Assembly: GCF_017115165.1 (NCBI RefSeq)
Contig: NZ_JABXKF010000145.1
Coordinates: forward strand, 1 to 64,000
DNA from: Nostoc sp. LPT
GTDB lineage: Bacteria > Cyanobacteriota > Cyanobacteriia > Cyanobacteriales > Nostocaceae
Direction: 5' to 3'
Length of the DNA stretch: 64,000 nucleotides
A program made the translations under genes and the position numbers. How positions within the stretch are numbered: the first letter of the stretch is position 1; each line of letters begins with the position of its first letter. This document shows positions 8,444 through 18,101 of the stretch, one piece after another. The notes below the pieces were generated by a model. The model was not told where the DNA came from, ran no database searches, and saw only the letters and a program-made list of their open reading frames with translations.

Positions 8444-9073
8444 TCATCCCAATTCTCTTGATGGAGAGACGGTTTCGTTAGTTTGAGAAGATGGTTTATT
8501 GAAGAAGAAATTCCAGATTCTTTGAATAGCTATTATTAGAAAACCAATCACAATCACTCCTGCTACCACTGGGAAAGCTAGCGCCAGCACAGATAGTGCG
8601 ATTGCCATGATCAACTCAATGGTTGACACAATAGGATTGGTTAATCCACCTGAAACGCCTGTAGAACTTATCCGCAATGTATTCGTTAATCCCTGAGTTA
8701 ATCCTGCGGTTCCACCACCTGCAATTAAAGCTAACGTCCATTGCACCAGTGGATTCATCTCTGGAGCAACAGATGCTGTTACAATTGTCCCGGCGATAAA
8801 TGCCGCAGGTGTGGCAACTATATCCAGCAGATGATCCAACCAAGGAATGTAATAACCAGTAATTTCCAGCAAACAAGCGACGGCAAATACAATTACAGCT
8901 TGAGGTGTTTCCAGCCAATCAAAGTTAGTTGGCAAATCTAAATGTCCAAAAACTGAAGCCACACTCAATACTAGCAGTGGTACAAATACTCGAAAGCCAG
9001 CCGCCGCGCTCAAACTAATCCCCAGTAATAATTCAATAAATGTATTTAGATTGAACAAAGAATTTAAATCCAT
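8444..9073 (-). CDS. DUF4126 family membrane protein
   Basis: About 209 residues with five or six hydrophobic segments rich in Ala, Gly, Val and Ile. It carries the DUF4126 hallmarks: an N-terminal GISLSAAAGFRVFVPLL, a central LDHLLDIVATPAAFIAGT, and GGGTAGLTQGLTN followed by NPIVSTIE. The frame remains open upstream to 9133, but the ATG at 9073 (MDLNSLFNL) fits the family start and lies before the first helix. Function is unknown across the family. It appears monocistronic, facing away from metH. Confidence 0.8.
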   Translation of the reverse strand: MDLNSLFNLNTFIELLLGISLSAAAGFRVFVPLLVLSVASVFGHLDLPTNFDWLETPQAVIVFAVACLLEITGYYIPWLDHLLDIVATPAAFIAGTIVTASVAPEMNPLVQWTLALIAGGGTAGLTQGLTNTLRISSTGVSGGLTNPIVSTIELIMAIALSVLALAFPVVAGVIVIGFLIIAIQRIWNFFFNKPSSQTNETVSPSRELG

Positions 9074-9133
9074 AGTAAGACTCAAGTTATACTCCTGATG
9101 TTTTTTCCATCTTTGAGCTGAACTGAGTGACAA

Positions 9134-9491
9134 CTCTCAGCTGTGATCCCAAGATAAGAAACTTGGCGAAAAGATTTCATCTGACTATGTGTAGAATCAG
9201 TGAAACCCCACCTATGTCAATTTGAACAATAGTGAAGGTCATTCGTACACTAGTTGACCGATTCAGAACTTTTCATACCAGTCGCCTTAAGTCGGCCAGT
9301 TTGAGGTAGCACGCTGAAATCTTGATTCTGCCGTCGCCAACCTTGATAAATCAGGTCAAAATGAGCGGATGGTGAGTTTCAGCAAAACAGACTTTATTAA
9401 AAGATGCCGAAAATATCACAATTTGGGAAAATAATAAAGTAAGTGGAGTATCACAAGACTCACTTGATTTCCTTATTTCTTCTAGGAAAAT
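9134..9491. other. Intergenic region upstream of metH
   Basis: About 360 bases between the divergent DUF4126 and metH genes. I looked for a cobalamin riboswitch (B12 box GCCACTG-like core) because metH is B12-dependent and saw none. A weak ribosome site (TAGGAAAAT) precedes the metH ATG. No coding sequence is recognised. Confidence 0.5.
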
Positions 9492-12400
9492 ATGACTCAT
9501 TCTTTCCTTGAACGCCTGCGTAGTCCAGATAGCCCAGTCCTCGTCTTCGACGGGGCGATGGGAACCAACCTGCAAACCCAAAACCTGACAGCCGAAGATT
9601 TCGGCGGCCCACAGTATGAAGGTTGTAACGAATACTTAGTCCACACGAAACCCGAAGCTGTCGCTAAGGTTCACCGCGACTTTCTCGCTGCTGGTGCTGA
9701 TGTCATTGAAACGGATACCTTTGGCAGTACGTCCCTGGTGCTGGCAGAATATGACTTGGCAGACCAAGCCTACTACCTCAGCAAGACAGCCGCAGAATTG
9801 GCGAAGCGCGTCGCTGCGGAATTTTCCACGCCAGAAAAACCCCGGTTTGTGGCAGGTTCCATCGGCCCGACAACCAAACTCCCTACCTTGGGACATATTG
9901 ACTTTGACACCATGAAAGCTACTTTTGCTGAACAAGCAGAAGCCCTGTGGGATGGTGGTGTCGATTTATTTCTGGTGGAGACTTGCCAAGATGTGCTGCA
10001 AATTAAAGCGGCGCTGAATGGAATTGAAGAAGTGTTTGCCAAAAAAGGCGATCGCCGGCCGTTGATGGTGTCTGTGACAATGGAAAGCATGGGCACAATG
10101 TTAGTGGGTTCGGAAATCAGCGCTGTGCTGACAATTCTGGAACATTACCCAATAGATATTCTCGGTCTAAACTGTGCCACAGGCCCAGACTTGATGAAAC
10201 CACATATCAAGTATTTGGCAGAACATTCGCCTTTCATTGTTTCCTGTATTCCCAACGCGGGTTTACCTGAGAACGTCGGCGGTCAAGCGCACTACCGCCT
10301 GACCCCGTTGGAATTACGGATGGCGCTGATGCACTTTGTTGAAGATTTGGGTGTCCAAGTGATTGGGGGTTGCTGTGGGACGCGTCCAGAACACATTCAA
10401 CAATTGGCAGAAGTCGCTAAAGACCTGAAGCCAAAAGTTAGACAGCCAAGTTTAGAACCAGCAGCAGCATCAATTTACACCACTCAGCCCTACGACCAAG
10501 ATAATTCCTTCTTGATTGTTGGCGAACGTCTGAACGCCAGTGGTTCCAAGAAGTGCCGCGATTTGCTAAACGCGGAAGATTGGGATGGACTGGTTTCAAT
10601 GGCGAGGGCGCAAGTAAAAGAAGGCGCACATATCCTTGATGTCAACGTCGATTATGTGGGACGCGACGGTGTACGGGATATGCACGAATTAGTTTCGCGC
10701 ATTGTTAATAATGTGACATTGCCTTTAATGCTTGACTCCACCGAATGGGAAAAGATGGAGGCAGGTTTAAAGATTGCTGGTGGTAAGTGTTTGCTGAACT
10801 CTACCAACTACGAAGATGGGGAACCGCGCTTTTTGAAAGTATTGGATTTAGCGAAAAAGTACGGTGCTGGTGTAGTCATTGGTACTATCGATGAAGACGG
10901 GATGGCGCGGACAGCAGACAAAAAATTTGCGATCGCAGAGCGTGCATACCGTCAAGCTGTAGAATACGGCATACCTCCCACAGAAATATTCTTTGATACC
11001 CTCGCGTTACCAATTTCCACCGGGATTGAAGAAGACCGAGAAAACGGTAAGGCCACAATTGAATCCATTCGGCGAATTCGTGAAGGATTGCCTGGATGTC
11101 ATGTGATTTTGGGTGTTTCCAATATTTCCTTTGGTTTAAATCCAGCGTCGCGCATGGTGCTGAACTCAGTGTTTTTGCACGAGGCGACGACGGCGGGAAT
11201 GGATGCAGCCATTGTCAGCGCTAACAAAATTTTACCGCTTTCCAAGATTGAGGAACGCCATCAAGAAATCTGTCGCCAGTTGATTTATGATGAGCGGAAA
11301 TTTGAGGGTAATGTTTGCGTTTACGATCCCTTGGGAGAGCTTACTACAGTGTTTGCTGGGGTAACGACAAAACGCGATCGCTCTTTAGATGAAAGTCTCC
11401 CCATTCCAGAACGTCTCAAACGCCATATCATCGACGGCGAACGCATTGGCTTAGAAGAACATCTGAAAAAAGCCTTAGAAGAACATCCCCCCTTAGAAAT
11501 TATCAACACCTTCTTGCTAGATGGCATGAAAGTTGTCGGGGAATTATTCGGTTCTGGACAAATGCAACTACCCTTCGTCTTGCAATCTGCGGAAACCATG
11601 AAAGCGGCGGTGGCGTTTCTAGAACCGTTCATGGAAAAATCAGAATCAGGCAACAATGCCAAGGGAACCTTTATCATTGCCACAGTCAAAGGCGATGTCC
11701 ACGACATTGGTAAAAACTTGGTAGATATCATCTTGTCCAACAATGGCTACAAGGTGATTAACTTGGGAATTAAACAGCCAGTAGAAAACATTATCAACGC
11801 TTACGAACAGCACAAAGCTGATTGTATTGCCATGAGTGGTTTGCTGGTAAAATCCACCGCCTTCATGAAAGAGAACTTGGAGGTATTCAACGAAAAGGGA
11901 ATTAGTGTCCCCGTAATTTTAGGTGGTGCGGCGTTGACTCCCAAGTTTGTCTATGAAGATTGCCAAAAAACCTATAAAGGTAAAGTTGTTTATGGCAAAG
12001 ATGCCTTTTCTGACTTGCACTTCATGGATAAATTAATGCCAGCAAAAGCTGCTGATAACTGGCAAGATTTGCAGGGATTTTTGAATGAAATCGAAACCGC
12101 TGAAGTTTCGACTAATGGTAATAAAGAACCAGTAACCACAACTCCTAAGGAAACAGTATCTACTGAACCAAAAGAAGTAGATACGCGGCGTTCTGATGCT
12201 GTGGCGATAGATATTGAACGTCCCACACCGCCTTTTTGGGGAACGAAGTTATTGCAGCCTAGTGATATTCCCATCGAGGAAATATTCTGGCACTTGGATT
12301 TACAAGCTTTAATTGCTGGACAGTGGCAATTCCGCAAACCAAAGGAACAATCTAAGGAAGAATATCAGGCTTTCTTAGCTGAGAAAGTCTACCCAGTTTT

Positions 12401-13013
12401 AGAAACTTGGAAACAGCGAATTATTGAAGAGAATCTGTTGCATCCCCAGGTGATTTACGGGTATTTCCCTTGTCAATCTGAGGGGAATTCTCTACATGTA
12501 TGGAACCAATCACAGCAGGTTACAACTTTCGAGTTTCCCAGACAGAAGTCTTTAAGGCGGCTGTGCATAGCAGATTTCTTTGCACCGAAGGAGTCGGGAA
12601 TTATTGATGTCTTCCCAATGCAGGCGGTGACTGTAGGGGAAATTGCCACAGAGTTCGCCCAAAAGCTGTTTGCTGCCAATCAATACACCGATTATCTGTA
12701 TTTCCACGGCATAGCGGTACAGGTAGCGGAAGCTGTAGCTGAATGGACACACGCTAGAATTCGCCGAGAGTTAGGTTTTACTGCTGATGAACCCGATAAT
12801 ATTCGGGATATATTAGCACAACGCTATCGTGGCTCACGGTATAGTTTTGGGTATCCAGCTTGTCCAAATATTCAGGATCAGTACAAACAACTGGAGTTAT
12901 TGCAGACTGACAGGATTAACTTGTATATGGATGAAAGCGAACAACTTTATCCAGAACAGTCTACCACTGCGATTATTGCTTATCACCCATTAGCAAAATA
13001 CTTTAGCGCGTAG
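9492..13013 (+). CDS. metH: Cobalamin-dependent methionine synthase
   Basis: This 1173-residue enzyme transfers a methyl group from 5-methyltetrahydrofolate to homocysteine via methylcobalamin. All four modules are visible. The homocysteine-binding domain (about 1-320) has LGLNCATGP and the zinc motif GGCCGT near residue 295. The pterin-binding domain (about 340-600) has [12 protein letters not shown] and HILDVNVDY. The B12 cap and binding domain (about 640-870) has DVHDIGKN near residue 735 with the cobalt-ligand His, then SGLLVKS and LGGAAL. The AdoMet activation domain (about 940-1173) has [14 protein letters not shown] Thr/Lys/Glu-rich linker (about 875-905) precedes the last module. Length and order match the family, with no damage. 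Confidence 0.97.
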   Translation: MTHSFLERLRSPDSPVLVFDGAMGTNLQTQNLTAEDFGGPQYEGCNEYLVHTKPEAVAKVHRDFLAAGADVIETDTFGSTSLVLAEYDLADQAYYLSKTAAELAKRVAAEFSTPEKPRFVAGSIGPTTKLPTLGHIDFDTMKATFAEQAEALWDGGVDLFLVETCQDVLQIKAALNGIEEVFAKKGDRRPLMVSVTMESMGTMLVGSEISAVLTILEHYPIDILGLNCATGPDLMKPHIKYLAEHSPFIVSCIPNAGLPENVGGQAHYRLTPLELRMALMHFVEDLGVQVIGGCCGTRPEHIQQLAEVAKDLKPKVRQPSLEPAAASIYTTQPYDQDNSFLIVGERLNASGSKKCRDLLNAEDWDGLVSMARAQVKEGAHILDVNVDYVGRDGVRDMHELVSRIVNNVTLPLMLDSTEWEKMEAGLKIAGGKCLLNSTNYEDGEPRFLKVLDLAKKYGAGVVIGTIDEDGMARTADKKFAIAERAYRQAVEYGIPPTEIFFDTLALPISTGIEEDRENGKATIESIRRIREGLPGCHVILGVSNISFGLNPASRMVLNSVFLHEATTAGMDAAIVSANKILPLSKIEERHQEICRQLIYDERKFEGNVCVYDPLGELTTVFAGVTTKRDRSLDESLPIPERLKRHIIDGERIGLEEHLKKALEEHPPLEIINTFLLDGMKVVGELFGSGQMQLPFVLQSAETMKAAVAFLEPFMEKSESGNNAKGTFIIATVKGDVHDIGKNLVDIILSNNGYKVINLGIKQPVENIINAYEQHKADCIAMSGLLVKSTAFMKENLEVFNEKGISVPVILGGAALTPKFVYEDCQKTYKGKVVYGKDAFSDLHFMDKLMPAKAADNWQDLQGFLNEIETAEVSTNGNKEPVTTTPKETVSTEPKEVDTRRSDAVAIDIERPTPPFWGTKLLQPSDIPIEEIFWHLDLQALIAGQWQFRKPKEQSKEEYQAFLAEKVYPVLETWKQRIIEENLLHPQVIYGYFPCQSEGNSLHVWNQSQQVTTFEFPRQKSLRRLCIADFFAPKESGIIDVFPMQAVTVGEIATEFAQKLFAANQYTDYLYFHGIAVQVAEAVAEWTHARIRRELGFTADEPDNIRDILAQRYRGSRYSFGYPACPNIQDQYKQLELLQTDRINLYMDESEQLYPEQSTTAIIAYHPLAKYFSA

Positions 13014-13367
13014 AATCCTACTCGTTAACCCAATACGCTAGGTGTTAGTGATATTTTGCCCTGGAAAATCCCCCTTCAAAGCCTCTCTCCTTCTAGGCTA
13101 AGGTGTACACACAAGTCCTTCTCACCCCCTCTAACTCCCCCTTAGTAAGGGGGAGAACCGGATATTTCCCCCCAAAGCATCGGGGGGTTTAAGGGGGGTA
13201 AATCCAAGGTTTGGGCTTCATTACCAAGATGGTGTACACCGTAGCCTTCTAGGAGATGTATTGTATATAAACGAAACAAAGTACTGTTACTTTCATGATT
13301 TTTCCGGGAATCCTGTAGTTGTATACGCACCAAATTTATTAATCTCTCAGCTTAGGTAGGCTTATTT
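13014..13367. repeat. Intergenic palindromic repeat region downstream of metH
   Basis: No gene is recognised. Between about 13120 and 13210 lie inverted-repeat blocks (CCCCCTTAGTAAGGGGG and CCCCCCAAAGCATCGGGGGG) of the kind dispersed through cyanobacterial genomes. The phrase GTGTACACAC/GGTGTACACC brackets the block at about 13101 and 13229. It could fold as an RNA hairpin and serve as the metH terminator, although no T-run follows. Confidence 0.5.
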
Positions 13368-14009
13368 ATGCAACTCATCAGCTCGTTAGATATTAGAAAT
13401 TCAGAATATTTATCAAAAAATCGCCTCATCAGTTACCATCACCAGTTGCGTCTAATTTTTTCGTTGGGTAATCAGGTAAAAAACGTTCTGGAAATTGGGA
13501 TTTTTAATTCTCTGTTAACAGACATCTTGAAGAATAATGGATACAACGTCTCCACTGCTGATGTTGACTCCAGCCTCAAGCCAGAAATAATTTTGGATTT
13601 GACTACAGATTTTTCATTACCAAAAGATAAATTTGATGCGATTGTCCTGTTTCAAGTGCTGGAACATTTCCCCTACCCTGAGTCAGAAAAAGCATTGAGA
13701 AAACTTGCCAAAGCAACTAAGAAATTTTTGGTGATTTCGATTCCCTATTGCACTCAATACCTCTCGATTCAGGTGAAAACCTCTTTCTCTGGTAGACCAA
13801 GGTATTTACTATTCAATGTCCCAAAATTCTGGAGTACAACGCCAGTCTGTGACGAACACTGCTGGGAAATGGGTTTGAAAGGTTATCCTAAAAAACGGAT
13901 TTTAAACTCTGTTGCCAAAGCTGGGTTAACAGTTAAGCAAGAATTTATCGATCCCAGTTATCCATACCACTATTTTTTGGTGTTGGAGAAGAATTCTAGT
14001 AATACTTAA
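13368..14009 (+). CDS. Class I SAM-dependent methyltransferase
   Basis: A 213-residue protein with the Rossmann-like methyltransferase signatures. Motif I is VLEIGIFNSLLTDIL, degenerate relative to the usual E-G-G-G loop. The acidic residue after beta-2 is in VSTADVD, and motif II/III is FDAIVLFQVLEHFPYPES, the Methyltransf_11 hallmark. The middle (CTQYLSIQVKTSF) and the C-terminus are not family-specific enough to name a substrate. It stands alone, about 220 bases upstream of htpG. The weakened glycine loop is noteworthy but is seen in active sugar- and lipid-type methyltransferases. Confidence 0.75.
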   Translation: MQLISSLDIRNSEYLSKNRLISYHHQLRLIFSLGNQVKNVLEIGIFNSLLTDILKNNGYNVSTADVDSSLKPEIILDLTTDFSLPKDKFDAIVLFQVLEHFPYPESEKALRKLAKATKKFLVISIPYCTQYLSIQVKTSFSGRPRYLLFNVPKFWSTTPVCDEHCWEMGLKGYPKKRILNSVAKAGLTVKQEFIDPSYPYHYFLVLEKNSSNT

Positions 14010-14231
14010 ACAGCAATCTATGGGGAGTCGGGAGTCGGCAGTAGGGAAATCCGAATCAGAAAATGGTGGTAAACAATGCTCAAAAAAGGTGCGGTCGCTT
14101 AAGTTATGCTTTTAAAATCCTAATTAGTATCATACCCTTCTATGTTCTCCGGGTTTATCCTGGAAAACAGATGGCTAAGTTGTATTACCTACTATCATCG
14201 TTTCAGATACTAACATCGAAAACTACCAATT

Positions 14232-16220
14232 ATGCTAGAACAAGGCACTATCAGTATTCATACTGAGAATATTTTCCCGATCATTAAGAAGTCGCTTTAC
14301 TCAGATCACCAAATCTTCTTGCGGGAACTGGTATCCAACGCTGTAGACGCCATCCAAAAGCTGAAAATGGTATCCCGCGCCGGAGATTATGCTGGAGATA
14401 TCGGCGAACCAGAAATTGAACTTGCCATTGACAAAGATAAGAAAACCCTATCCATCTCCGATAATGGTATCGGGATGAGCGCAGATGAAGTTAAGAAATA
14501 TATCAATCAGGTTGCCTTCTCTAGTGCTGAAGAATTTATTCATAAGTATGAAGGCAAATCAGATCAACCGATCATCGGTCACTTTGGTCTTGGTTTCTAC
14601 TCTTCCTTCATGGTGGCACAAAAGGTAGAAATTGATACTTTATCTTATCAAGAAGGGGCGCAGGCGGTTCACTGGTCTTGTGATGGTTCCCCAGCATTCA
14701 CCCTAGAAGACTCGCCCCGAACAACTCGCGGTACTACTATTACTCTCAGCCTACAAGGAGAAGAAGAGGAGTTTCTCGAATCAGCACGGATTAAGAATCT
14801 TGTCAAGACCTACTGCGACTTCTTGCCAGTCCCAATTAAACTGGACGGTGAAGTAGTAAATAAGCAAAAAGCGCCGTGGCGAGAGTCTCCGAGTAATCTT
14901 ACTCAAGAAGATTATTTAGAGTTTTACCGCTATCTGTATCCTTTTCAAGAAGAACCTTTGTTATGGGTACATCTAAATACAGACTATCCCTTTATCATCA
15001 ATGGGATTTTGTATTTCCCGAAAATGAAACCGGATGTAGATGTTACGAAAGGGCAGATCAAGCTATTTTGTAATCAAGTTTTTGTTAGCGACAACTGCGA
15101 AGAAATTATCCCGCAATTTCTGATGCCGATGCGGGGTGTGATTGATAGCACCGATATTCCCCTAAACGTATCGCGCAGTGCCTTACAAGGCGATCGCACC
15201 GTGCGGAGAATTGGCGACTACATTGCCAAAAAAGTGGGCGATCGCCTTAAAGAACTTTTCCGCGATAACCGCGAACAATACATTAGCGCCTGGAAAGACC
15301 TCGGCACTTTTGTAAAATTCGGCGTTCTCAACGACGAGAAATTCAAAAAGCAAATCGAAGATATCATCGTCTTCCGCACTACCGCCAAGCTGACAGAAAA
15401 AGTTGCTGCTGAAACGCCAGTGGTTGAAGTCCAATCTTCAGACGGGGATGCTTGGCAAGATGTCACTCCTTCACCCAGTTCTGAGAACTCAGCACCCAGC
15501 GCCCCATATACTACGCTGAAAGAGTATCTAGAACGTAACAAAGAACGTCACGAAAACCGGGTTTTCTACAGCACCGATGGAGCAACCCAAGCTACATACA
15601 TAGAACTGCACAAAAATCAAGGCTTGGAAGTCCTGTTTATGGACTCCTTCATCGACACCCACTTTATCAACTTCCTAGAGCGGGAATATCAGGATGTCAA
15701 GTTTACGCGGGTAGACTCAGACTTAGATAATACCCTGCTAGAGCAAGACAAAGCTACGGAAATTGTTGATCCCAAGACGAACAAAACTCGGAGTGAGACG
15801 ATCAAAGAGTTATTTGAGAAATCCCTCAACAAACCCAAACTCAACATCCGTACCGAAGCTTTGAAATCAGACGATCCTCAAGGGACACCTCCTGCGATCG
15901 TGCTTTTACCAGAGATTCTCCGCCGCCTGCGGGAAATGAACGCCATGATGCAGCAGCAGTCAGCAGAGTTTCCCGAAGATCACATTTTGCTGGTGAATAC
16001 TGCTCACCCACTGATTCAAAATCTGGCAAATATTAACCAAGGTAGTATCATTCAAGGTGACGGTGAATCGTCTACAGATCAGTTAGTCAACTTGATTTGC
16101 CAACATGTCTACGATTTAGCGCTGATGTCTCAGAAAGGATTTGACGCTGAGGGAATGAAATCCTTCGTCGAGCGTTCAAATGAGGTACTCACCAAGCTGA
16201 CGGAACAAGCAAGTAAATAG
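14232..16220 (+). CDS. htpG: Molecular chaperone HtpG (Hsp90)
   Basis: A 662-residue cytosolic Hsp90. The GHKL ATPase motifs are present: RELVSNAVDAIQKL (catalytic Glu and Asn), DNGIGM, and GHFGLGFYSSFMV. The middle domain carries the conserved DIPLNVSRSALQGD. Length fits bacterial HtpG, and there is no eukaryotic-type C-terminal tail. A Ser/Pro/Thr-rich insert near residues 415-430 is typical of cyanobacterial HtpG. No CIRCE element (TTAGCACTC-N9-GAGTGCTAA) is visible upstream, so HrcA control is not indicated. Confidence 0.96.
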   Translation: MLEQGTISIHTENIFPIIKKSLYSDHQIFLRELVSNAVDAIQKLKMVSRAGDYAGDIGEPEIELAIDKDKKTLSISDNGIGMSADEVKKYINQVAFSSAEEFIHKYEGKSDQPIIGHFGLGFYSSFMVAQKVEIDTLSYQEGAQAVHWSCDGSPAFTLEDSPRTTRGTTITLSLQGEEEEFLESARIKNLVKTYCDFLPVPIKLDGEVVNKQKAPWRESPSNLTQEDYLEFYRYLYPFQEEPLLWVHLNTDYPFIINGILYFPKMKPDVDVTKGQIKLFCNQVFVSDNCEEIIPQFLMPMRGVIDSTDIPLNVSRSALQGDRTVRRIGDYIAKKVGDRLKELFRDNREQYISAWKDLGTFVKFGVLNDEKFKKQIEDIIVFRTTAKLTEKVAAETPVVEVQSSDGDAWQDVTPSPSSENSAPSAPYTTLKEYLERNKERHENRVFYSTDGATQATYIELHKNQGLEVLFMDSFIDTHFINFLEREYQDVKFTRVDSDLDNTLLEQDKATEIVDPKTNKTRSETIKELFEKSLNKPKLNIRTEALKSDDPQGTPPAIVLLPEILRRLREMNAMMQQQSAEFPEDHILLVNTAHPLIQNLANINQGSIIQGDGESSTDQLVNLICQHVYDLALMSQKGFDAEGMKSFVERSNEVLTKLTEQASK

Positions 16221-16229
16221 TGCTGAGTG

Positions 16230-16312
16230 GGAAGTTAGGAGTTAGGAGTTAGGAGTTATTTCTCCCTTGCTTCCCCTGCTTCCCCTGCTCCCCTATCTCC
16301 CTCATCTCCCCA
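16230..16312. repeat. GGAGTTA and CCCTGCTT short tandem repeats
   Basis: Three copies of TTAGGAG followed by a run of CCCCTGCTT/CCCCTATC-type units between htpG and rpmB. The same composite occurs near 58.9 kb. It is non-coding. Confidence 0.75.
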
Positions 16313-16376
16313 CTTCTGTTGCCTAAGACCTAAAATGGAAAGGTTGTATTAAAATAACAATCTGGAGATACTTGCT

Positions 16377-16613
16377 ATGTCCCGTCGCTGTGAACTAACT
16401 GGTAAAAAGGCAAATAACGCTTTTTCTGTTTCCCACTCTCACCGCCGTACTAAACGCCTTCAGCACGCTAATCTGCAAAACAAACGTGTTTGGTGGGAAG
16501 GCGGAAATCGCTGGGTGAAATTAAAGCTGTCTACCAAAGCAATCAAAACCTTACAAATTAATGGGTTAGAAGCAATGGCAAAAGAAGCTGGCATTAACCT
16601 AAATCATTACTAA
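16377..16613 (+). CDS. rpmB: 50S ribosomal protein L28
   Basis: A 78-residue basic protein beginning [15 protein letters not shown], with the conserved [17 protein letters not shown] block and the [14 protein letters not shown] end. Length is standard for bacterial L28, a structural component of the large ribosomal subunit. A GGAG ribosome site lies eight bases before the ATG. A GC-rich hairpin (AGGGGTGCA/TGCGCCCCT, about 16667-16696) follows the stop and may terminate transcription. Confidence 0.95.
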   Translation: MSRRCELTGKKANNAFSVSHSHRRTKRLQHANLQNKRVWWEGGNRWVKLKLSTKAIKTLQINGLEAMAKEAGINLNHY

Positions 16614-16889
16614 GCAATGTGGATTTCATAACCCAAAACTTTCGCAAGGTGAAATGTTAGGTGATTCATAGGGGTGCATAGCCAGCTGTGCGCCCCTTAT
16701 GTTTATTACATCTTCAGTAGCAGGTAAGTTTTTTCACGCAATCTTAAGAACTGCTGAGGGGTTTTCATTGCATTGTTGTGCTGAAAATCTAACTGTAGAA
16801 ATACCTTGTTACGGGCGATCGCCTCGCCTATGATACCATTTCACAAAAAATCTGATACAGATGTAACCTCTGAAAGCTTTGCTGCATCT

Positions 16890-16935
16890 AAGTTTTTTAA
16901 TTGCGAATTGCGAATTGCGAATTGTGAATTGGTAT
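16890..16935. repeat. GCGAATT heptamer tandem repeat
   Basis: Four successive units TTGCGAA/TTGTGAA (heptamer) in the gap between rpmB and the double-glycine peptide. It is non-coding. Confidence 0.7.
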
Positions 16936-16973
16936 GAGTCGGTTAATGGTAGTTACACGACATTAGAAAAGTC

Positions 16974-17032
16974 CTCGCTTCCGTCCTCCAGTAGGTGAAC
17001 TGCTCTCACACAGATGGAAGAGCGCGAGGATA
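16974..17032 (+). other. Long imperfect hairpin next to integrase remnant
   Basis: TCCTCGC with TTCC on the left pairs with GGAA and GCGAGGA on the right, closing a loop of about 30 bases. It is followed by an AT-rich tail. It could be a terminator or a structured relic of a mobile element. I did not recognise it as a known RNA. Confidence 0.4.
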
Positions 17033-17042
17033 TTTATTTTGA

Positions 17043-17147
17043 ACTATTCAAGAAATTTCAGGTTACAGCGACCCCAAGACGTTGCAGCGTTATCTGGAGG
17101 TCACGCCAGAGCAGAAGCGTCAGGTAGTTTCGGTGATTGGGTTCTAA
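17043..17147 (+). pseudogene. C-terminal remnant of a tyrosine recombinase (integrase)
   Basis: The 34 codons read TIQEISGYSDPKTLQRYLEV and then a Thr-Pro-Glu-Gln tail ending VSVIGF and TAA. This is the C-terminal box II region of phage-type integrases, where the nucleophile Tyr lies in the TLQRYLEV segment. The usual GH (GHSD) is here GYSD. A TGA directly precedes the fragment in frame, and no catalytic Arg box I can be read upstream. It is a relic of an integrated element, just upstream of the secretion locus. Confidence 0.75.
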
Positions 17148-17653
17148 CAAACTCAAGTACTACTCTTAGCCTATCTTGCCCCTGATATCAGCTATGCTAT
17201 ATCTACGCCAATTGATACCTGCTTAGACAATCAATTTCAGGGGAAATAGGTAGAAACAATTTAGAAAGTTTATTAATAACTTTAAAGAAATCCTGTAATA
17301 CTATAACTAATTCATGATTCTTTTATAAATATTGTTTAAATATATAAACACGTCAAAAATCTTGCATATTGAAAGCTTGATAGTTCTAGTGATAAAGGCT
17401 ATATACCCGATTAAATTATAGATATTTACTTACTAAACTTAGAGCAGAAAAATGAGCCAGATAAATACTGAATAAAGAGCCAAAAAGTTGTCATGGTGGC
17501 TGCTATCTTTCAGAATGTAAATTGTCAAGTCTGTGCAGATACATTATTTGAGATTAATCTAATTAATAGTTAGAGCCAAAAAATTATATTTTTCCTGGCT
17601 CAATACCTAACAAGTAAACTTTTGTATTTTTTGATTTTGGAGAATAACTAAAC

Positions 17654-17929
17654 ATGTCTATAAACAAAAATGAAAGCTTGACAATTGAAAACCAAGAAGA
17701 ATTGTTTGAAGTCTTATCAGATGAATGCTGCGAACAATTAACAGGAGGTAAGAGTTGGTGGAAGAAAGTTACAAAAACAGTTTCACATGCCACAATAAAA
17801 ACTTTGAATAATGCAGGCAGCGCAGTGACTCAGGCCGGAGGCATGACAGCACTTGGACTCTACACAGCAGGTGAGCTAGCTTTAGAAGCAACTGGAATGG
17901 TGGGAGAAAACCAAATAGACGGAAATTAG
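17654..17929 (+). CDS. Double-glycine leader peptide, bacteriocin/RiPP-like precursor
   Basis: A 91-residue peptide. Residues 1-32 form an acidic leader ending SDECCEQLTGG, with hydrophobic positions before the Gly-Gly as expected for C39-peptidase substrates. The 59-residue core begins with a cationic-aromatic patch (KSWWKKVTKTV) and continues into Gly/Ala-rich amphipathic sequence, like unmodified class II bacteriocins. The AUG follows a GGAGAATAAC ribosome site. An HlyD gene lies 170 bases downstream, and a C39-peptidase ABC gene sits convergently beyond it, so the three probably form one secretion locus. The core has no Cys. Its activity (antimicrobial or signalling) is unknown. Confidence 0.75.
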   Translation: MSINKNESLTIENQEELFEVLSDECCEQLTGGKSWWKKVTKTVSHATIKTLNNAGSAVTQAGGMTALGLYTAGELALEATGMVGENQIDGN

Positions 17930-18101
17930 ACTAACAAAACTTAAACAACTTATCTACCTTATTTCTCAACTCTAGCCGAGAAATGCAGTTACTCAAGCTC
18001 TGCCTCCTTCAAACAACTAAAGGCAGAGCTTTTTGCTTACTACACTTCAAGTACAACTGCAAATTTTATAACTTCTCAAACTTTTCTTCTTCTACTTAAC
18101 T

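Noticed and set aside
9180-9491. Cobalamin riboswitch upstream of metH
   Set aside because: It was looked for because the enzyme is B12-dependent, but no B12 box or long structured leader could be made out.
13142-13333. 63-codon minus-strand frame downstream of metH
   Set aside because: It is encoded by the intergenic palindromic repeat (Pro/Gly-rich translation of CCCCCTTA-type sequence).
14063-14266. 67-codon plus-strand frame before htpG
   Set aside because: It overlaps the htpG start out of frame, has no recognisable motif, and looks like chance coding in the leader region.
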